Source of the DNA: Tetradesmus obliquus
Lineage: Eukaryota > Chlorophyta > Chlorophyceae > Sphaeropleales > Scenedesmaceae
Assembly (NCBI GenBank): GCA_030272155.1
Contig: CP126196.1
Location: 2,046,001-2,110,000, forward strand
Reading direction: 5' to 3'
DNA: 64,000 bases
This document shows positions 41,948-54,007 of this stretch, piece by piece. The notes under the pieces were generated by a model. That model ran no database searches and was not told the origin of the DNA. It saw only the letters and a program-made list of their open reading frames with translations. The first letter of the stretch is position 1; every line of letters begins with the position of its first letter. A program made the translations under genes and the position numbers.

Positions 41948-43638
41948 TCAATCCGCATCTTCCCTGCCTGACGCCCAGGAGCCCTCACTCTGCCTGCTCT
42001 TGGCATCATGATACTCCGTCTGCGCCGACACGCCAGCACCAAGCCCAGCTGCAAGCTCAGGCCCCGCCCCACCTGGCTGCTGAGGTTGCGCCACGCCTCT
42101 AGGGCTAGTGAGACCGAAGTCAGCGTGCTGCTGCAGCTTGCTGCTGCTGCTGCCCCAGCTGTTGCCATTTGCGGCGGCAGCAGCAGCAGCAGGAAGCTCT
42201 AGACCCACATGGTCCGGGGACACCGCAGCAGACCCTACTGCTCCACCACCCAATGGCGAGAACGTGCGCGGCAGCTGCTGCGCTTGCTGCTGCCTGGGCG
42301 CCGCTGCCCACTGCTGCCCCGCCACACCTACACCTTGCATCGCCTGCATCCCAGGCGCTGCCAGCTGCTGCTGCTGCTGCTGCCGCACATTGTGTGTGGG
42401 GCTGTGTGATGCTGGGCTCTGCAAGCCAGGGCTTTGCAGCCCTGCCAGCTCTAAACCCTCACTGTTAGGGTTGTAGTAAGGGTTGTGGGACCATGCTGCC
42501 GGCTGCGGGCTTGGCGCATTGCTGCTGTTGTTGTTGGCTGTGTTTGTGACTGCGCGCTGGCTGTTGTTTGGCTCGCCAGTGACCATGTTGTGCCCGCTGC
42601 GCGCGTGCTCGCGGGATATGGGCGCTGCACTGCTCTGCTCTGTGAGGGAGTCGTAGCCCTGCAGCAGCACACAAGACACACATGCATGACATAATGCAAC
42701 AGACGCATGCAGCAGAGACATGCCAATGACAGAAGCATGCAGCAGAGACATGCCGGACAACACGCAGGAGCAGCTGCAGGCAAATGGACAGGAGTGCCAG
42801 CCTCTGAAGCAAACACAAGGAGCGGCTTGTGGCCCCGGCAGCACCACCAGTGCGCGGGCATGTGCGGTGGCAGAGCAGCTGCAATGACAGCCAAATGGCC
42901 GAGTGCACGCAAGTCCCTTTTTAAAAGGGCCTTTTGACTATTCACACCAGTCCTCAGCACCACCTGATGTGGTGCTTCTACAGCACCTTGTGTTGCTTGC
43001 AGATGCTGCAGTGTGACAAGTGCGACAATGCGAGTGTCACAGCTGCAGAGTAACACAGAAACAACCACTGAGAAGCACAAATTGACCTCAGATTTCACAA
43101 AACCCACCTGCATTGGCAGCACAGCCTCCCTGCTGCCCAGCACACACCCAGTCAGCACAAACCACTGCCACAACGCGTCAATAAACTTCTGCCAGTTCGA
43201 ATCAAAAACTGCAAGCAGCGCACCTGCATTGGCAGCACAGCCTCCCTGTTGCCCAGCCCTCCCAGCCGCACACGCTCCTGCGCTGCAGCCACTGTCGCAG
43301 CAGCGGCAGCAGCAGGGTCCACCCCGCCCAGCGCATCTGCAGACGCAGCTGCAGGGCTGCCTGCTGCGTAGCTCTGCTGCTGCTGCTGCTGGTGGTTGAG
43401 CTCCGCCATGTTTGCACGCATGGAGCTGCCCAGTGCTGCGCTGTTCCACTCGGGGTAACCCATCTCCACTGGCAGCCGCTGCACCTCATCCACAAACGCC
43501 CTGCAGCCATACCAAACATGCACACCGCAAGTCAGGCACAGCACAGTCAGCTCATTCTAATGCACATCAGAATAGCATGCTTCTCCACTGGCAGCCGCTG
43601 CACCTCATCCACAAACGCCCTGCAAGCACATGCCAGGC

Positions 43639-43689
<51 letters not shown>

Positions 43690-43793
43690 TCAACTCAATG
43701 AATTGCATGCTGGCTGAGAGTAGCGAACAACATGCAGGTCCACCGGCAGCCGCTGCGCCTCATCCACAAACGCCCTGCAGGCACATGCCAGGC

Positions 43794-43828
<35 letters not shown>

Positions 43829-44212
43829 GTCATCTCATTGAACTGCATCCTGGCTGAGAGTGCCGAACAACATGCAAGTCCACCGGCAGCCGCTGCGCCT
43901 CATCCACAAACGCCCTGCAGGACAGCCGCGCCGCACAGCAAGCCAGGCACAGGCAGCTAATTCACTTGCAAGTTGACAATGGGATTGCATGGTGGCACCA
44001 CTGCCCCGTGACATGCACCTGAACTGGCACACGCGAACACACAAACGATGTCCACCGCTCATCTCTGAGCAACCCCGCGGCTGGCCATTAGCACCGTGCT
44101 CTGCGCCTCACCTGAACTGCACCTTGCTGGGCGGCACGCGCACGCACCACACGGAGGCGCAGTTGCTGAAGAAGCCCTCGTCATAAGGATTGGGCACCTG
44201 GTTGTGGTTGTA

Positions 44213-44244
<32 letters not shown>

Positions 44245-44751
44245 TGATTTCTGTTACCTTTAGGACACCTGCAAACCCAAATGCAGGTGTTTCAACAGCA
44301 GCATTCTTATGTACGGCCTGCCCATCACCCAAAGAGCCTGCCCATCACCCAAAGAGGAAGTTGTCTGATTGGCGGCCACCAGCCAGGTGTGGAAGCCGCT
44401 GAGGCACCGCAACACAGAGTGCGACAACACATGCAGCTGCGCAACTCACACCCCTCCTCCTCCTCCTCCTCCTCGTCACAACGCCCCTCCAGCAGCCAAA
44501 GGTGTGTGTACAGCCACCACAATCCTATACCTGATCAGCATCTGATGTGTCAAGATCACCACATCAACAACCTTTGTCTCAAACCGAAGTCACAACCGCC
44601 AGCCGGAAGCTCACCTGAAGTTCTCGTAGGTCGTCTGGTTGGTGGCCACCAGCCAGGTGTGGAAGCCGCTGAGGCCGCACACAAACCAGAAGAAGATGAA
44701 GGTGAAGATCATCAGCGCAATAGCGGCACCGCTCTGGCCTGAAGCAGCAGC

Positions 44752-44782
<31 letters not shown>

Positions 44783-46004
44783 CGCAGGGATCATGAGCAA
44801 GGCACATGTTAAATTGCGCAGCAACTCAGCGTGTGCGGTGCATGATGTACATGTGGCCGCCAGCTGCCACAATGCTGCTCTGTGAAGCCAGCTGGTTCCA
44901 TCAAGGCACATGCATGGCAACAACCTGCCACAGCAGCAGCCACACCATCGCAACTGGCAGCTGCCTGCTGATCAGCTGTGCTTGCTATTGCTCACACCAA
45001 ACGCACCCAGCGTCTGCAGCCACATCAACACATCTGCGCTGTGAACTTTGTGCTATTTGTTGTGCTGTCAACGCACCCAGCGTCTGCAGCCACAGGTTGT
45101 TGCCGAAGCTCTCCTGCGAGCCGGGCTCCACGGCAGCAGCCAGCTCCCTGTGGCGTATGAACAGGCTGCCCAGCGACACGCCAAACGTCCACGCGATGTA
45201 CACGCTGGTGCTGTAGATGAACATGAGGAAGGTGCGGTAGTTGCGCTGCAGGGTGGCAGGGGCAGTGCAGTGATAAGGAGGGCGTGGATAAGGTGCAGTG
45301 AAAAAGTGCAGTGATGCTGGTGCTGTAGATGAACATGAGGGAACTGCGGTAGTTGCGCTGCAGAAAATATGCAGCAGCAGGGAACGGTAAGCAGGACGGC
45401 AGCCGCAACACAAAGAAACGGATGTGAACTTCACAGTTGGGAACCATATGCAGCTAGTGTTTCACAGCGCGGGGCAATGCACCAGCACAACAGCATGATT
45501 GTGTGCTGCTGTCACCCGGCAGGCAGCAAGCGCAAGGCACTTGAAAAACCCAATTAACGACTGGCGGCTGCTCTGCAGCCACCAGCCCTAAATATTCGCC
45601 GCTGCCAGCACCAACACACTCACCTTGCCGACTGTGGTGCCCACCCAGGGGCAGTGGTGGTCAAAGCGCTCGATGCAGTTGTCGTTGACCGAGCAGTGGT
45701 GGGCGCGCGGCGGCTGGAAGAAGTGGCAGGTGTCGTTATAACGCACCGTCACGCGGTGGCCGTTGACCATAACGTCCCTGGCCCTACGGGGACACATCAT
45801 CAGCATGAGCAAAGCAGCACATGCACAGGTGGTTGAGCACGTGATCAATTCCCACGGTGGGTTGTTGGACCACACCATTTGATGAGTTTGATGCTGCAAG
45901 ACTCCCCTTGCTGCTGCTCAGCAGGCGGTTCTGTAAATGCATGCTAATGCTCACAGCCAGCTACACACATGCCTGCCATACTGCATGAACCACCAGCTCT
46001 AACA

Positions 46005-46045
<41 letters not shown>

Positions 46046-47617
46046 AGCTGCCTGCTTGCTTGCCTCCCATCGCTGACACCCGCACCCATCGCTACTGCAA
46101 GCGCGAGGCAACAGCGCGGCGTGTCTTGCACCAGCTATGCCTGCTGCTGTGGCAGCCGCCACCCCTCCATGCTGCTGCTGCTGCTGCTGCTGCACAATCA
46201 CCTGCTCCTGCTGCTGCACTAACGCCTACTGCTCCTCCTGCTGTTACGCTATCGAGGCCCTGCTGCTGCTGCTGCTGCTCACCTTGGCTTCCTGCCGTGC
46301 AGCCTCTCCTCGTCCGGCTCCTGGCGCTGCTGCACAATCACCTGCTGCTGCTGCTGCTGCTGCTGCTGACATATCACCTCTTGCTGCTGCACTATCCCAC
46401 CCTGCTGCTGCAGCTGCTGCTACTCTATCACAGCCTGCTGCTGCTGCTCACCTTGGCTTCCTGCCCTGCAGCCACTCCTCGTCCGGCTCCTGGCGCGGCA
46501 GGATGCCCGGGTCCCTGCAGGAGGTCATCAGCAGCATGGCCGCGCAGAACACCGGCAGGATGCAGCTGCGGCAGGCGATGTGGTGGCGGTGGCAGTGCAG
46601 CAGTGCAGCAGAGCAGGGTTTGTGTTGACAAGTAGTGGGATAAAGTGGAGCGAGCAGCAGACTACGCTTGTGTGATGTGAAGCGGTTGCCGGCAGAAGCA
46701 TGCCTGCCTGCACATCAACAGCTAGAGTGTGCCTGGCATCTGTTTGTCGATTGGTTTTCGCCTCAACTGACAGTTGCGTCGCAAACATGGAGCAGAGCCC
46801 TTGCAGGACCAGGTCTGCTGCTGCTGCTGCTGCTGCTGCGGATGCTCACCTGACGACCATGATTGCTGGCGTGACCTTGCGCGACATGTAGGGCGCCACA
46901 AAGACCAGGAACACCACTGTCGGTGCGATCAGCAGCAGCAGCGAGCCCATGCCTGACTTCCAGCTAGGCCCGGTCACGCAGTGGCCCCAGCAGAAAAAGC
47001 GCTGCAGGCATCACAGCAGACAACACATGGCAGCGCCGCATCAGACAGCAGGCACAGGGTGGTGCAGTGGCCACAGCAGAAGAAGCGCTGCAGGTGTGAA
47101 AACGTATAAGGCGGCAGCAGCACAGCACCACGTCAGACGCACAGAGATGCAGCAGCAATAATGGTCCTGGACAATGGGGAAGCGCTGCGCGTGTTGGCCC
47201 ACATCAGGCAACGAGATACCGGAGCATGCACGAGGACGTACCACCAGTGCTACAACTGTTACTGCTCGGACACAAAAGCTTTCAACAGCTGTGTTGTGCC
47301 GTTTGTGTGCTTCAACAGCTGTGTTGTGCCTTGCTTGGTACTGCGGCACACGTGCTGCATCTGGCGGTATGTAGAAAGGCAACAGAGGAAGGTGGCACAT
47401 TGCTGCTGGATTACATTAGCACCAATTGTGCACTGCTGAGCTAGCAACCCTCGTTGCCCCAGACGAAGCAGCAGCAGCTTGATCACAGCTGATGAATAAC
47501 GCAGTACAGACAGAGTGCACAAATGACAGATAAGTGCATGCGCAAGCTCACCTCATTGCCTTGCCACTGCTCATACACACGCAGCCTCTTCTGTGCTCCC
47601 CTTGGCTCCTTTGCCAT
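41948..47617 (-). CDS. DHHC-type protein S-acyltransferase (palmitoyltransferase)
   Basis: Minus-strand exons with matching phases: 47617-47552, 47001-46850, 46565-46452, 45783-45624, 45245-45077, 44738-44615, 44213-44112, 43500-43224, 42658-41948; 624 residues. It starts [20 protein letters not shown], as in plant PATs. Two membrane helices ([34 protein letters not shown]), then DPGILPRQ, then the Cys-rich domain [32 protein letters not shown] with catalytic Cys at about 154. Two more helices follow ([38 protein letters not shown]), the TTYENFR motif typical of the family, [10 protein letters not shown], and a long disordered Gln/Pro/Ser tail. The enzyme attaches palmitate to cysteines of substrate proteins at Golgi or plasma membrane. 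The long tail probably governs targeting. Most introns carry echoes. Confidence 0.94.
43104..43142 (-). repeat. Donor-side echo of DHHC exon 8
   Basis: It copies [11 protein letters not shown] plus GTGGG (real end 43224, [11 protein letters not shown]), downstream of the true donor. Confidence 0.75.
43567..43925 (-). repeat. Three acceptor-side echoes of DHHC exon 8 with (CAG)n
   Basis: The exon start [12 protein letters not shown] (real start 43500) recurs near 43620, 43775 and 43920, each after CTGCAG or TTGCAG. The two outer copies read [12 protein letters not shown]. Long (CAG)n runs at 43638-43688 and 43795-43825 lie between copies. Confidence 0.88.
44355..44403 (-). repeat. Donor-side echo of DHHC exon 6
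   Basis: It copies the [11 protein letters not shown] segment (real about 44670-44636) together with downstream sequence, in the following intron. Confidence 0.7.
44998..45026 (-). repeat. Donor-side echo of DHHC exon 5
   Basis: ACGCACCCAGCGTCTGCAGC (plus strand) occurs here and at the real exon end (45071-45090). It includes the CTGGGTGCGT donor. Confidence 0.75.
45313..45369 (-). repeat. Acceptor-side echo of DHHC exon 5
   Basis: It copies CTGCAGCGCAACTACCGC through FIYSTS (real start 45245), with a small change ([13 protein letters not shown]), about 115 bases upstream on the minus strand. Confidence 0.85.
46272..46330 (-). repeat. Donor-side echo of DHHC exon 3
   Basis: It copies the exon end [12 protein letters not shown] plus GTGAGCAGC (real end 46452) in the downstream intron among (CTG)n runs. 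Confidence 0.8.
47056..47100 (-). repeat. Acceptor-side echo of DHHC exon 2
   Basis: It copies CTGCAGCGCTTCTTCTGCTG (RFFCCGHC) upstream of the real start at 47001 (RFFCWGHC). Confidence 0.8.
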
Positions 47618-48499
47618 GCTCCTAGCCAGCTAATCAAATTTCACGTCCACCAAGCAGAAGCAGCTGGAAACTGGGCGCCCGGTACACACTATCTTGGCTG
47701 CCCTGGCTGCGTCTGTGGGGCTCTGCACTTCTTCAAACTGCTGCTCGGCAGGTATTACTGTTTCAACGCCTGCACGCGGAGAGACGCCTGGCGAAAGCCT
47801 GCCCAGCGCTATGTGCGTCGTCGGATGTTCTATTAAGCGATACAGCGGGCCCGTGGCGGGTCCGATAGGAAGCGACTGGGAGACAAGGACCTCAGCTTGT
47901 GAGTTCATGCTGTTGGGGGGCTGTCACCACACAGCAACAGGAAAGGAACAGCATAGCTAGCACCCGTTTGATCCGCAAAGGCCACCCTGGGCAGAGGCTG
48001 TGAGGTGGGCAAGGCGAGTAAAGTCGGGAAGTATGTATAAAGCAGGTGCCACAAGAGAGAATACTCCGACTTCAACCTGCTCCACCAAAACAAATGAATG
48101 CACTTGCTGCGACCTGAGCCCCGTGATGGAGTAACCACCACGAGGGCTTCTCAAGGGTCAAGCCCCAAGCTGACATACAAGAACCACAGCATATGCGATC
48201 CCTGGGTTGTTGGTCTCAGGAAAGAAAGAGAAGTACTAAAGTATGGACAGAGATCATTGAAAAGGCGTTACCACCACGAACAGGGATTACGTGCTGCTGC
48301 TGCTGCCGCTGCTGCTGCTGTTGCTGACAGCATCGCAGCACTCCCAGTCTCCAGTTGCTGCTGCTCTGCACATGCACGCAGCATACAACACTGGATGCTG
48401 GCTGCTGTTAGAAGGCGTGCAGTTCACATCATAGCCAGCGCCACCACAAGACCAGCAAGCAGCGGCAGACCGAAGCCAGCGTTACGCAGCAAGCATAAG
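47618..48499. promoter_or_regulatory. Divergent upstream region of the DHHC and DBR1 genes
   Basis: This 882-base interval separates the two starts. A plus-strand frame is open from an ATG at 48098 into the DBR1 start, so a longer DBR1 N-terminus is conceivable. Short minus-strand frames at 47630-48154 have no recognisable features. Triplet repeats are sparse apart from a run near 48290-48325. Confidence 0.35.
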
Positions 48500-49689
48500 A
48501 TGCAGCAGCCAACTCAAGGCCCAGGAGAACGCAAGAAGTTCACAGTAAGATGCCAACTAGCTGGATTCTTTTTGTCATTGGTGTACTATGCATGACTTGT
48601 GCTGTGTGCTGCTTCTGCTCCCCAGCATGCGCCAACCATCAAAGCCAGCTTTGCCACATGGCCGCTCTCCTGTACTGCTGTGTCGACAGTAACGCAGCAA
48701 CGCAGCAGCCATACGTACAGCAAGCATCATGCAGGATACATGGAGCTTGCTCAAGTATAATAGCAGCAGCTGAACAGCCTGCAGCTGCAGCTCACAGCAG
48801 GTGCTGCAGGAAGCCCTCCGCCACACGTAATCCTGCAAGAGCCGTTACATCTCAGCATGTTTTCCTGCAAGCAGCAACCACTGCACATCGTGCTGCGTGC
48901 GTAATCACCAAACAAGCACCTGCTGCTGCTGCTGCTGCTGCTGCTGCACCTCCCTAGGTGGCCATTGAAGGCTGCTGCCATGGTGAGCTGGACAACATCT
49001 ATGCAACGCTGGCGCATCTTGCGAAGGTGGAGGGGCGCAAGGTGGACCTGCTCATCTGCTGCGGGGACTTCCAGGTGAGAGGTTCACAGGCAGTGTGGGA
49101 ACTTCCGGGTGTGAATATCGCCCTGTAGTGTGCTTGCTTCTCTCGCAGATGTCACGCAGTTGGTGGTCAGCCGCGGAGTGAGCACATGGAAGGGCCCACT
49201 TTCATTCACACAATGCTGAATACAGCGACGTCAAAAATTGCAAGCAAGAAATGCTGCCGTACTGCCGCTGCTGCTGCTGCTGCCGCTGCCAGGCTGTGCG
49301 CAACATGGATGACCTGGAGACGATGAGCTGCCCTGTCAAGTACCGCGACATCATGACCTTCTACAAATACTACAGCGGAGAGAAGCTGGCACCCGTGCCC
49401 ACCCTGTTCAGTGAGCGCTGCGCTGATGTGCCTGTCTATTGGAACCAGCCTTTTGGATTATGCACAAGTCTGATGTGGCGCAGCGGTTGAGCACACACCA
49501 GCAGCAGCGCCTTGTTGTTTGTGTTCTTCCCCTTAGTCAGTGAGTGATGTGCTGTTGTACCTGGCGACAGTGTACGTGGGTGCTTCACAGATGTGTGGAG
49601 CTATTCTCTGCCAAACCTGCAATAATAATAACTTCTCTGTGTTCAGTTCTGCTGTGATGCTGCCCGCCGCTGCGCGGTGTGTACTGCTG

Positions 49690-49734
<45 letters not shown>

Positions 49735-50065
49735 AGTCGGCGGCAACCACGAGGCCACCAACTACTTGTGGGAGCTGCACTATGGCGGCTGGGCAGCACC
49801 CAACATCTACTTCCTGGGCTATGCAGGTGCGCCTGCTGGACACTTTGCTGCTGATGAGGCAGCCTTGGTCACATGGACGAAATGCCTATCGATTGATAGC
49901 AGAGATGGATTAACGTGCGCTGACGCAACAATCCTCAGGATGAAAGTAAATGAGCCGCAACGGACTGCCTGTCTCCAGCCTCACATGCATGTGTGGGCCA
50001 GTGAAAGCAACATATTGGGAGCCCTGCTGTATACCGTAGCTGTGAGCTTTTGGCCGACTGCTCAG

Positions 50066-50098
<33 letters not shown>

Positions 50099-53000
50099 CA
50101 GGTGCTGTGCGCTTTGGGGGCCACCGTATCGCAGGGCTGTCAGGGACGTACGTGGCGCAGGTGCGCTGTGTGGCTCCTGCTGCTGGTGCTGTAGGTATTC
50201 TAAACTTGATATAGTTGTACTGCATTGCTGCTCAGCAACATTCAGACAAGGCGCGCTGCAACAAGCGTGACATGTTGTACCGTGTGCTGTATGTGCCCTT
50301 GTGCAGCACTACCACATGGGTCACCACGAGAAGCTGCCATATGACGAACGTGCAGTCAAGAGCGCCTACCATGTGCGGCAGCTACACGTGCACAGGCTCA
50401 TGCAGGTGCGGGCACATGCAAAGCTCTCTGCTGACACACAGCCACGACAACCACATTGCAGCCATTGGGCTCTCCAATCTGTCAGTAAACGATACCCCCT
50501 TCTTGTGCAGAGGCATGTTTGGGCTGTGAATCTTCAGAGGCAATCACCCAGTTGCAAGGCGCATGCAGGTGCAGCGGTCCAACAGCATCTTAGCTGACCG
50601 AACGGCAGCTGCAACTGTGTCCACTGCTGCTGAACACCGCTGCGTGTGCTGTTGGTTTGATGGCGTGCAGCTGCAGCAGCCCACCAGTATCTTCCTGTCT
50701 CATGACTGGCCCAACCTCATCACGCGCTACGGCAACAGCAGGTGGCTCTTCAGCAAGAAACCCTACTTCCAAAAAGAGGTGCGCTGCACTTGACATCTGC
50801 GCCACATCTGTGCAGCAGTGTTATACCATACAGGCGGTACTAGCGCAGATGTTGTTGCGGTGCTGCTATGCAGCTGCTGTTGCCGTTGATGCTGATATGC
50901 ATGCTGCCGCTGCTCAACCCCTGCTGCTGCTGCTGCTGCAGGCTGAGCGTGGTGACCTGGGCAGCCCGCCTAACCAGCAGCTGCTGGAGGTGCTGCAACC
51001 AGACTATTGGTTCTCAGCACACCTGCATGTGAAGTTCCCAGCAGTAGTGCCTCACCGGCAGCAGCAGCAGCAGCAGCAGCAACAGGGCCAGCAGCAGCAG
51101 CAGCAATCGCCTGGCAACAACCAGAAGGCCACGCGCTTCCTAGCCCTTGACAAGTGCCTGCCTGGCAGAGACTTCCTGCAGGTGAGCGGCTGGTGCGTGT
51201 GGTGGTAGGGGACAGTGTGGTTTGTGCATCATGCACAGGCTGTCGCTGGCTTGTTTTTGATGCTGCAGTATGTCTTTGATGTGCATGGCTGGTGTGTGCT
51301 CTGCAGAAGACATTTACCCGGATGTTTATGATGACTGTTTGGAGGCAGCAGTGGCATCTACAATAAGCGTCTCAACAACCACAACATGGCTGCATGGTTG
51401 CAGGTAGTGGAGCTGTGGATGTGCAGGGGCCTCTGAAGCTGTGCTATGATGCTGAGTGGCTGGCACAATGACACATCCATGTAACAATCCTGAACGGTTG
51501 TCACAACTATTATCCATGCAGGTAGTGGAGCTAGATGTGCAGGGGCCCCTGGAGCTTTGTTATGATGCCGAGTGGCTGGCACAATCCATGTAACAATCCT
51601 GAACGCTTGCAACAACTGTTATCCATGCAGGTGGTGGAGCTGGATGTGCAGGGGCCTCTTGAGCTCTGTTATAAGCAAAACTTCCTGTAAAATCTGCAAG
51701 ATGTATAGCGAACTCATGTGACCCCCTGCACCTCATGCAGGTTTTGGAGCTGGATGTGCAGGGGCCCCTGGAGCTCTGTTATGATGCTGAGTGGCTGGAT
51801 TCACATGCCTCTTGACATTGTATTTTCACCCTCAAAACCTCAAGCATGCCATTTCAAACCTCATGCAGGTAGTGGAGCTGGATGTGCAGGGCCCTCTGGA
51901 GCTCTGTTATGATGCTGAGTGGCTGGCGGTGCTGCGCAGCACACACCAGCTCATGAGCACAAGCAGGACAGCGCCGCCGCTGCCAGACACACGCACAGGT
52001 GCGCAGAGCTGCTGTGCGCAGTTGATGTCACCACGTGATGTGTGCTTGAGACATCTGTGTTGAAGCAACGGGGTCTTTTCGCAATGGATCCACAGTAATC
52101 AACATGGCGCATTGTGCGGTTGAGCTGCCAGACATTGCACAGATGGACAGGAGCAGCTGTCGTGCTTGAAGCCATGTTTGTGCCGAGATTTGTGCAAGCT
52201 GCTCCTGCAATTGTCACGCACAATAGCACTCACAAGGGAGACACACACATAGCAATGTCCTGCTATGTGTCCGGCACACCTCGCATTTTCATCTGCAGCT
52301 CCCCTGCCTTTTCTGACTGCTTGCCCCTGCTTATTCATTCTCTTCACAACCCGCCGCACAGGCCCCAAGCCGGAGGACGTGGCCTTTGTGGAGCAGCTGC
52401 TGCAGCAGCGCGGCAGCAGCAGCATACCCAACAACTTTGCGCCCACAGCACCAGCTTACAACCCAGCTGCAGGCCGCGCCAGGGGCAACATGCCTCGGGC
52501 TGACCTGCGCAACCCGCAGACTGAGGCGCTGCTGGAGATGCTGCAGCTGCCTTATAATTTAGACCACGCAGCAAACAGTAGTGGCGCAGGCAGAGCGTGG
52601 GTGAACAGGCCAGGTGGGGTTTGCGCCGTGGTATGGTTCACTGCGTAGGTGTGCATGCTTGTGTGAGGAGTTGATAGGAGCACCCTTCCTAGTACATGCA
52701 TGTCGTTGACAAATAGATCGCAGTATGCTCGTTGTTACTGTGCACTGCCAGCAGCCACCGAACAGATATCCTGACACGTACTGCTGCTGCCAATGTTTGT
52801 TGATTTTCCTCGCGCTGCTGCTTGCAGCTGCCGCAGCCACTGGTGGTGGCACTGCATACAGGGCTCCGCTGAACCTGCTGTCGCAGCAGCAGGGCAACCC
52901 AGAGGAGATAGACATCGAGTCAGATGACTCAGATGGGCAGCCGGCAGCAGCAGCAGGCGCAGCAGCTGCAGCAGCAGCAGCAGCAGACACGTTTGAGATA

Positions 53001-53252
53001 CCGTTAGACGACGATGAAGACGATGCAGCAGCTGCTGGTGCTGAAGGTGCTGGTGGTGCCTTGGCTGATGGAGCTCCAGACAGCGACAATGAAGCAGCAA
53101 AAGCAGCACCAGAGGCCGGCAGCAGTGAAGCTCCGCAGCAGCAAGGCAGATCAGCAGCCGCAGCAGCTGCGTCAGGGCAGCAGCCGAGTGATCTGGACGA
53201 TCCAATGTTTGGGCGCGTGAACACCTCGGAGTTTCCCTACTACAACAGCTAA
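48500..53252 (+). CDS. DBR1: RNA lariat debranching enzyme
   Basis: Exons with matching phases: 48500-48544, 48958-49074, 49293-49410, 49737-49826, 50102-50160, 50307-50405, 50671-50778, 50942-51181, 51869-51998, 52362-52613, 52828-53252; 560 residues. It hydrolyses the 2'-5' branch of excised intron lariats. It is a metallophosphoesterase with all expected signatures: [26 protein letters not shown] (metal Asp52), [26 protein letters not shown] (Asn97/His98), [33 protein letters not shown] (His187), [12 protein letters not shown] (His239/His241). Between the catalytic core and the end are a Gln-rich insert and an acidic Ala-rich tail ([18 protein letters not shown]), ending [14 protein letters not shown]. 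The start ATG in exon 1 is chosen because [15 protein letters not shown] joins phase 0 to VAIEGCC. An upstream in-frame ATG exists at 48098. Confidence 0.95.
51404..51812 (+). repeat. Four acceptor-side echoes of DBR1 exon 9
   Basis: The exon start [20 protein letters not shown] (real start 51869) has upstream copies starting at 51404, 51522, 51631 and 51741 (spacing 109-128), each after GCAG. Copies retain most codons; the first has a one-base insertion, and the fourth begins VLELDVQ. Confidence 0.92.
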
Positions 53253-54007
53253 TGCAATGCTGCATGCAGGTATAGCTGGTGTGACCGCGCATGTCGCAAC
53301 TTGTTGAAAGCCTTGGGCTGTCGCATGCATGGCATGGCGCGTGCTGCAGATGGCCAGCAGTCAAGATGTCCTGGTAGCACGTGGTTGCTGAGTCACTGTT
53401 GGTTTGTAACAACTGTTACTTCTGACATCGACAGGCATCACGACAGTCCCAATCATATGAGAATCGGATTCTCAGGGTCGTGAGCATGTCAGACATTTTC
53501 ATCGAGTGCCATGCAGGTCTCTTTCAGCAGGGAACTGGCATGCAAGTTGCTCACGCTATGTGCAGCCTCACAGGGCACATGCATGCTACTGTGTAACTCC
53601 TGGCAGGGAATGATGCGATCAGTTCAGGCTTGTTACATGTATGTCCATAAGGAGAGTCTCATAGCCAGGCGGCACACTGAAGGCACTGCTCAGTGAAATC
53701 ACCAGCTGCAATTATGCTTGCCGTAGGCTGTGCACAGCAGTACAGGGCATAGGCAGCCTGTGCACAGCACAACACGGCACACAAACATGCATATGCCTTG
53801 CATTGCAAGCCTTCAAGGCTTGCACACAGCAGGATGCTTGACCAAAAACTTCATATGTCCAGACTGACAGCATGGAGCAACTTGTCCACCCAGCACTACT
53901 AGCACGTTTTGACTGCTCCCACTACCGACCCAGGACTGATGACAACAAAACTATTTGATGTGCACTGCACGCATAAGAACGATTCTGGTTCACAAATGTG
54001 TCAGCTA
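53253..54007. other. Convergent 3' region between DBR1 and the plastid membrane protein
   Basis: No gene is supported. TGTAA occurs at 53405-53409 (plus strand), 153 bases after the DBR1 stop, and again near 53595, both candidate poly(A) signals. Short duplicated phrases (GGCTGTGCACAGCA-like) lie near 53725-53770. Confidence 0.4.

Noticed and set aside
42451..43449. 332-codon minus-strand frame through DHHC introns
   Set aside because: It runs through clear introns between exons with matching phases and loses the conserved DHHC reading.
46060..46635. Plus-strand Leu/Ala/Pro-rich frame of 191 residues
   Set aside because: It is antisense to DHHC exon 3 and its CTG-rich introns, so it is a shadow of triplet repeats.
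47630..48154. Possible transposon or small gene on the minus strand upstream of DBR1
   Set aside because: Two short frames lack any recognised domain, terminal repeats or splice continuity. I could not separate them from promoter sequence.
52735..53412. Minus-strand frame of 225 residues over the DBR1 last exon
   Set aside because: It is antisense to the acidic Ala-rich DBR1 tail; Leu/Cys-rich composition is the expected shadow.
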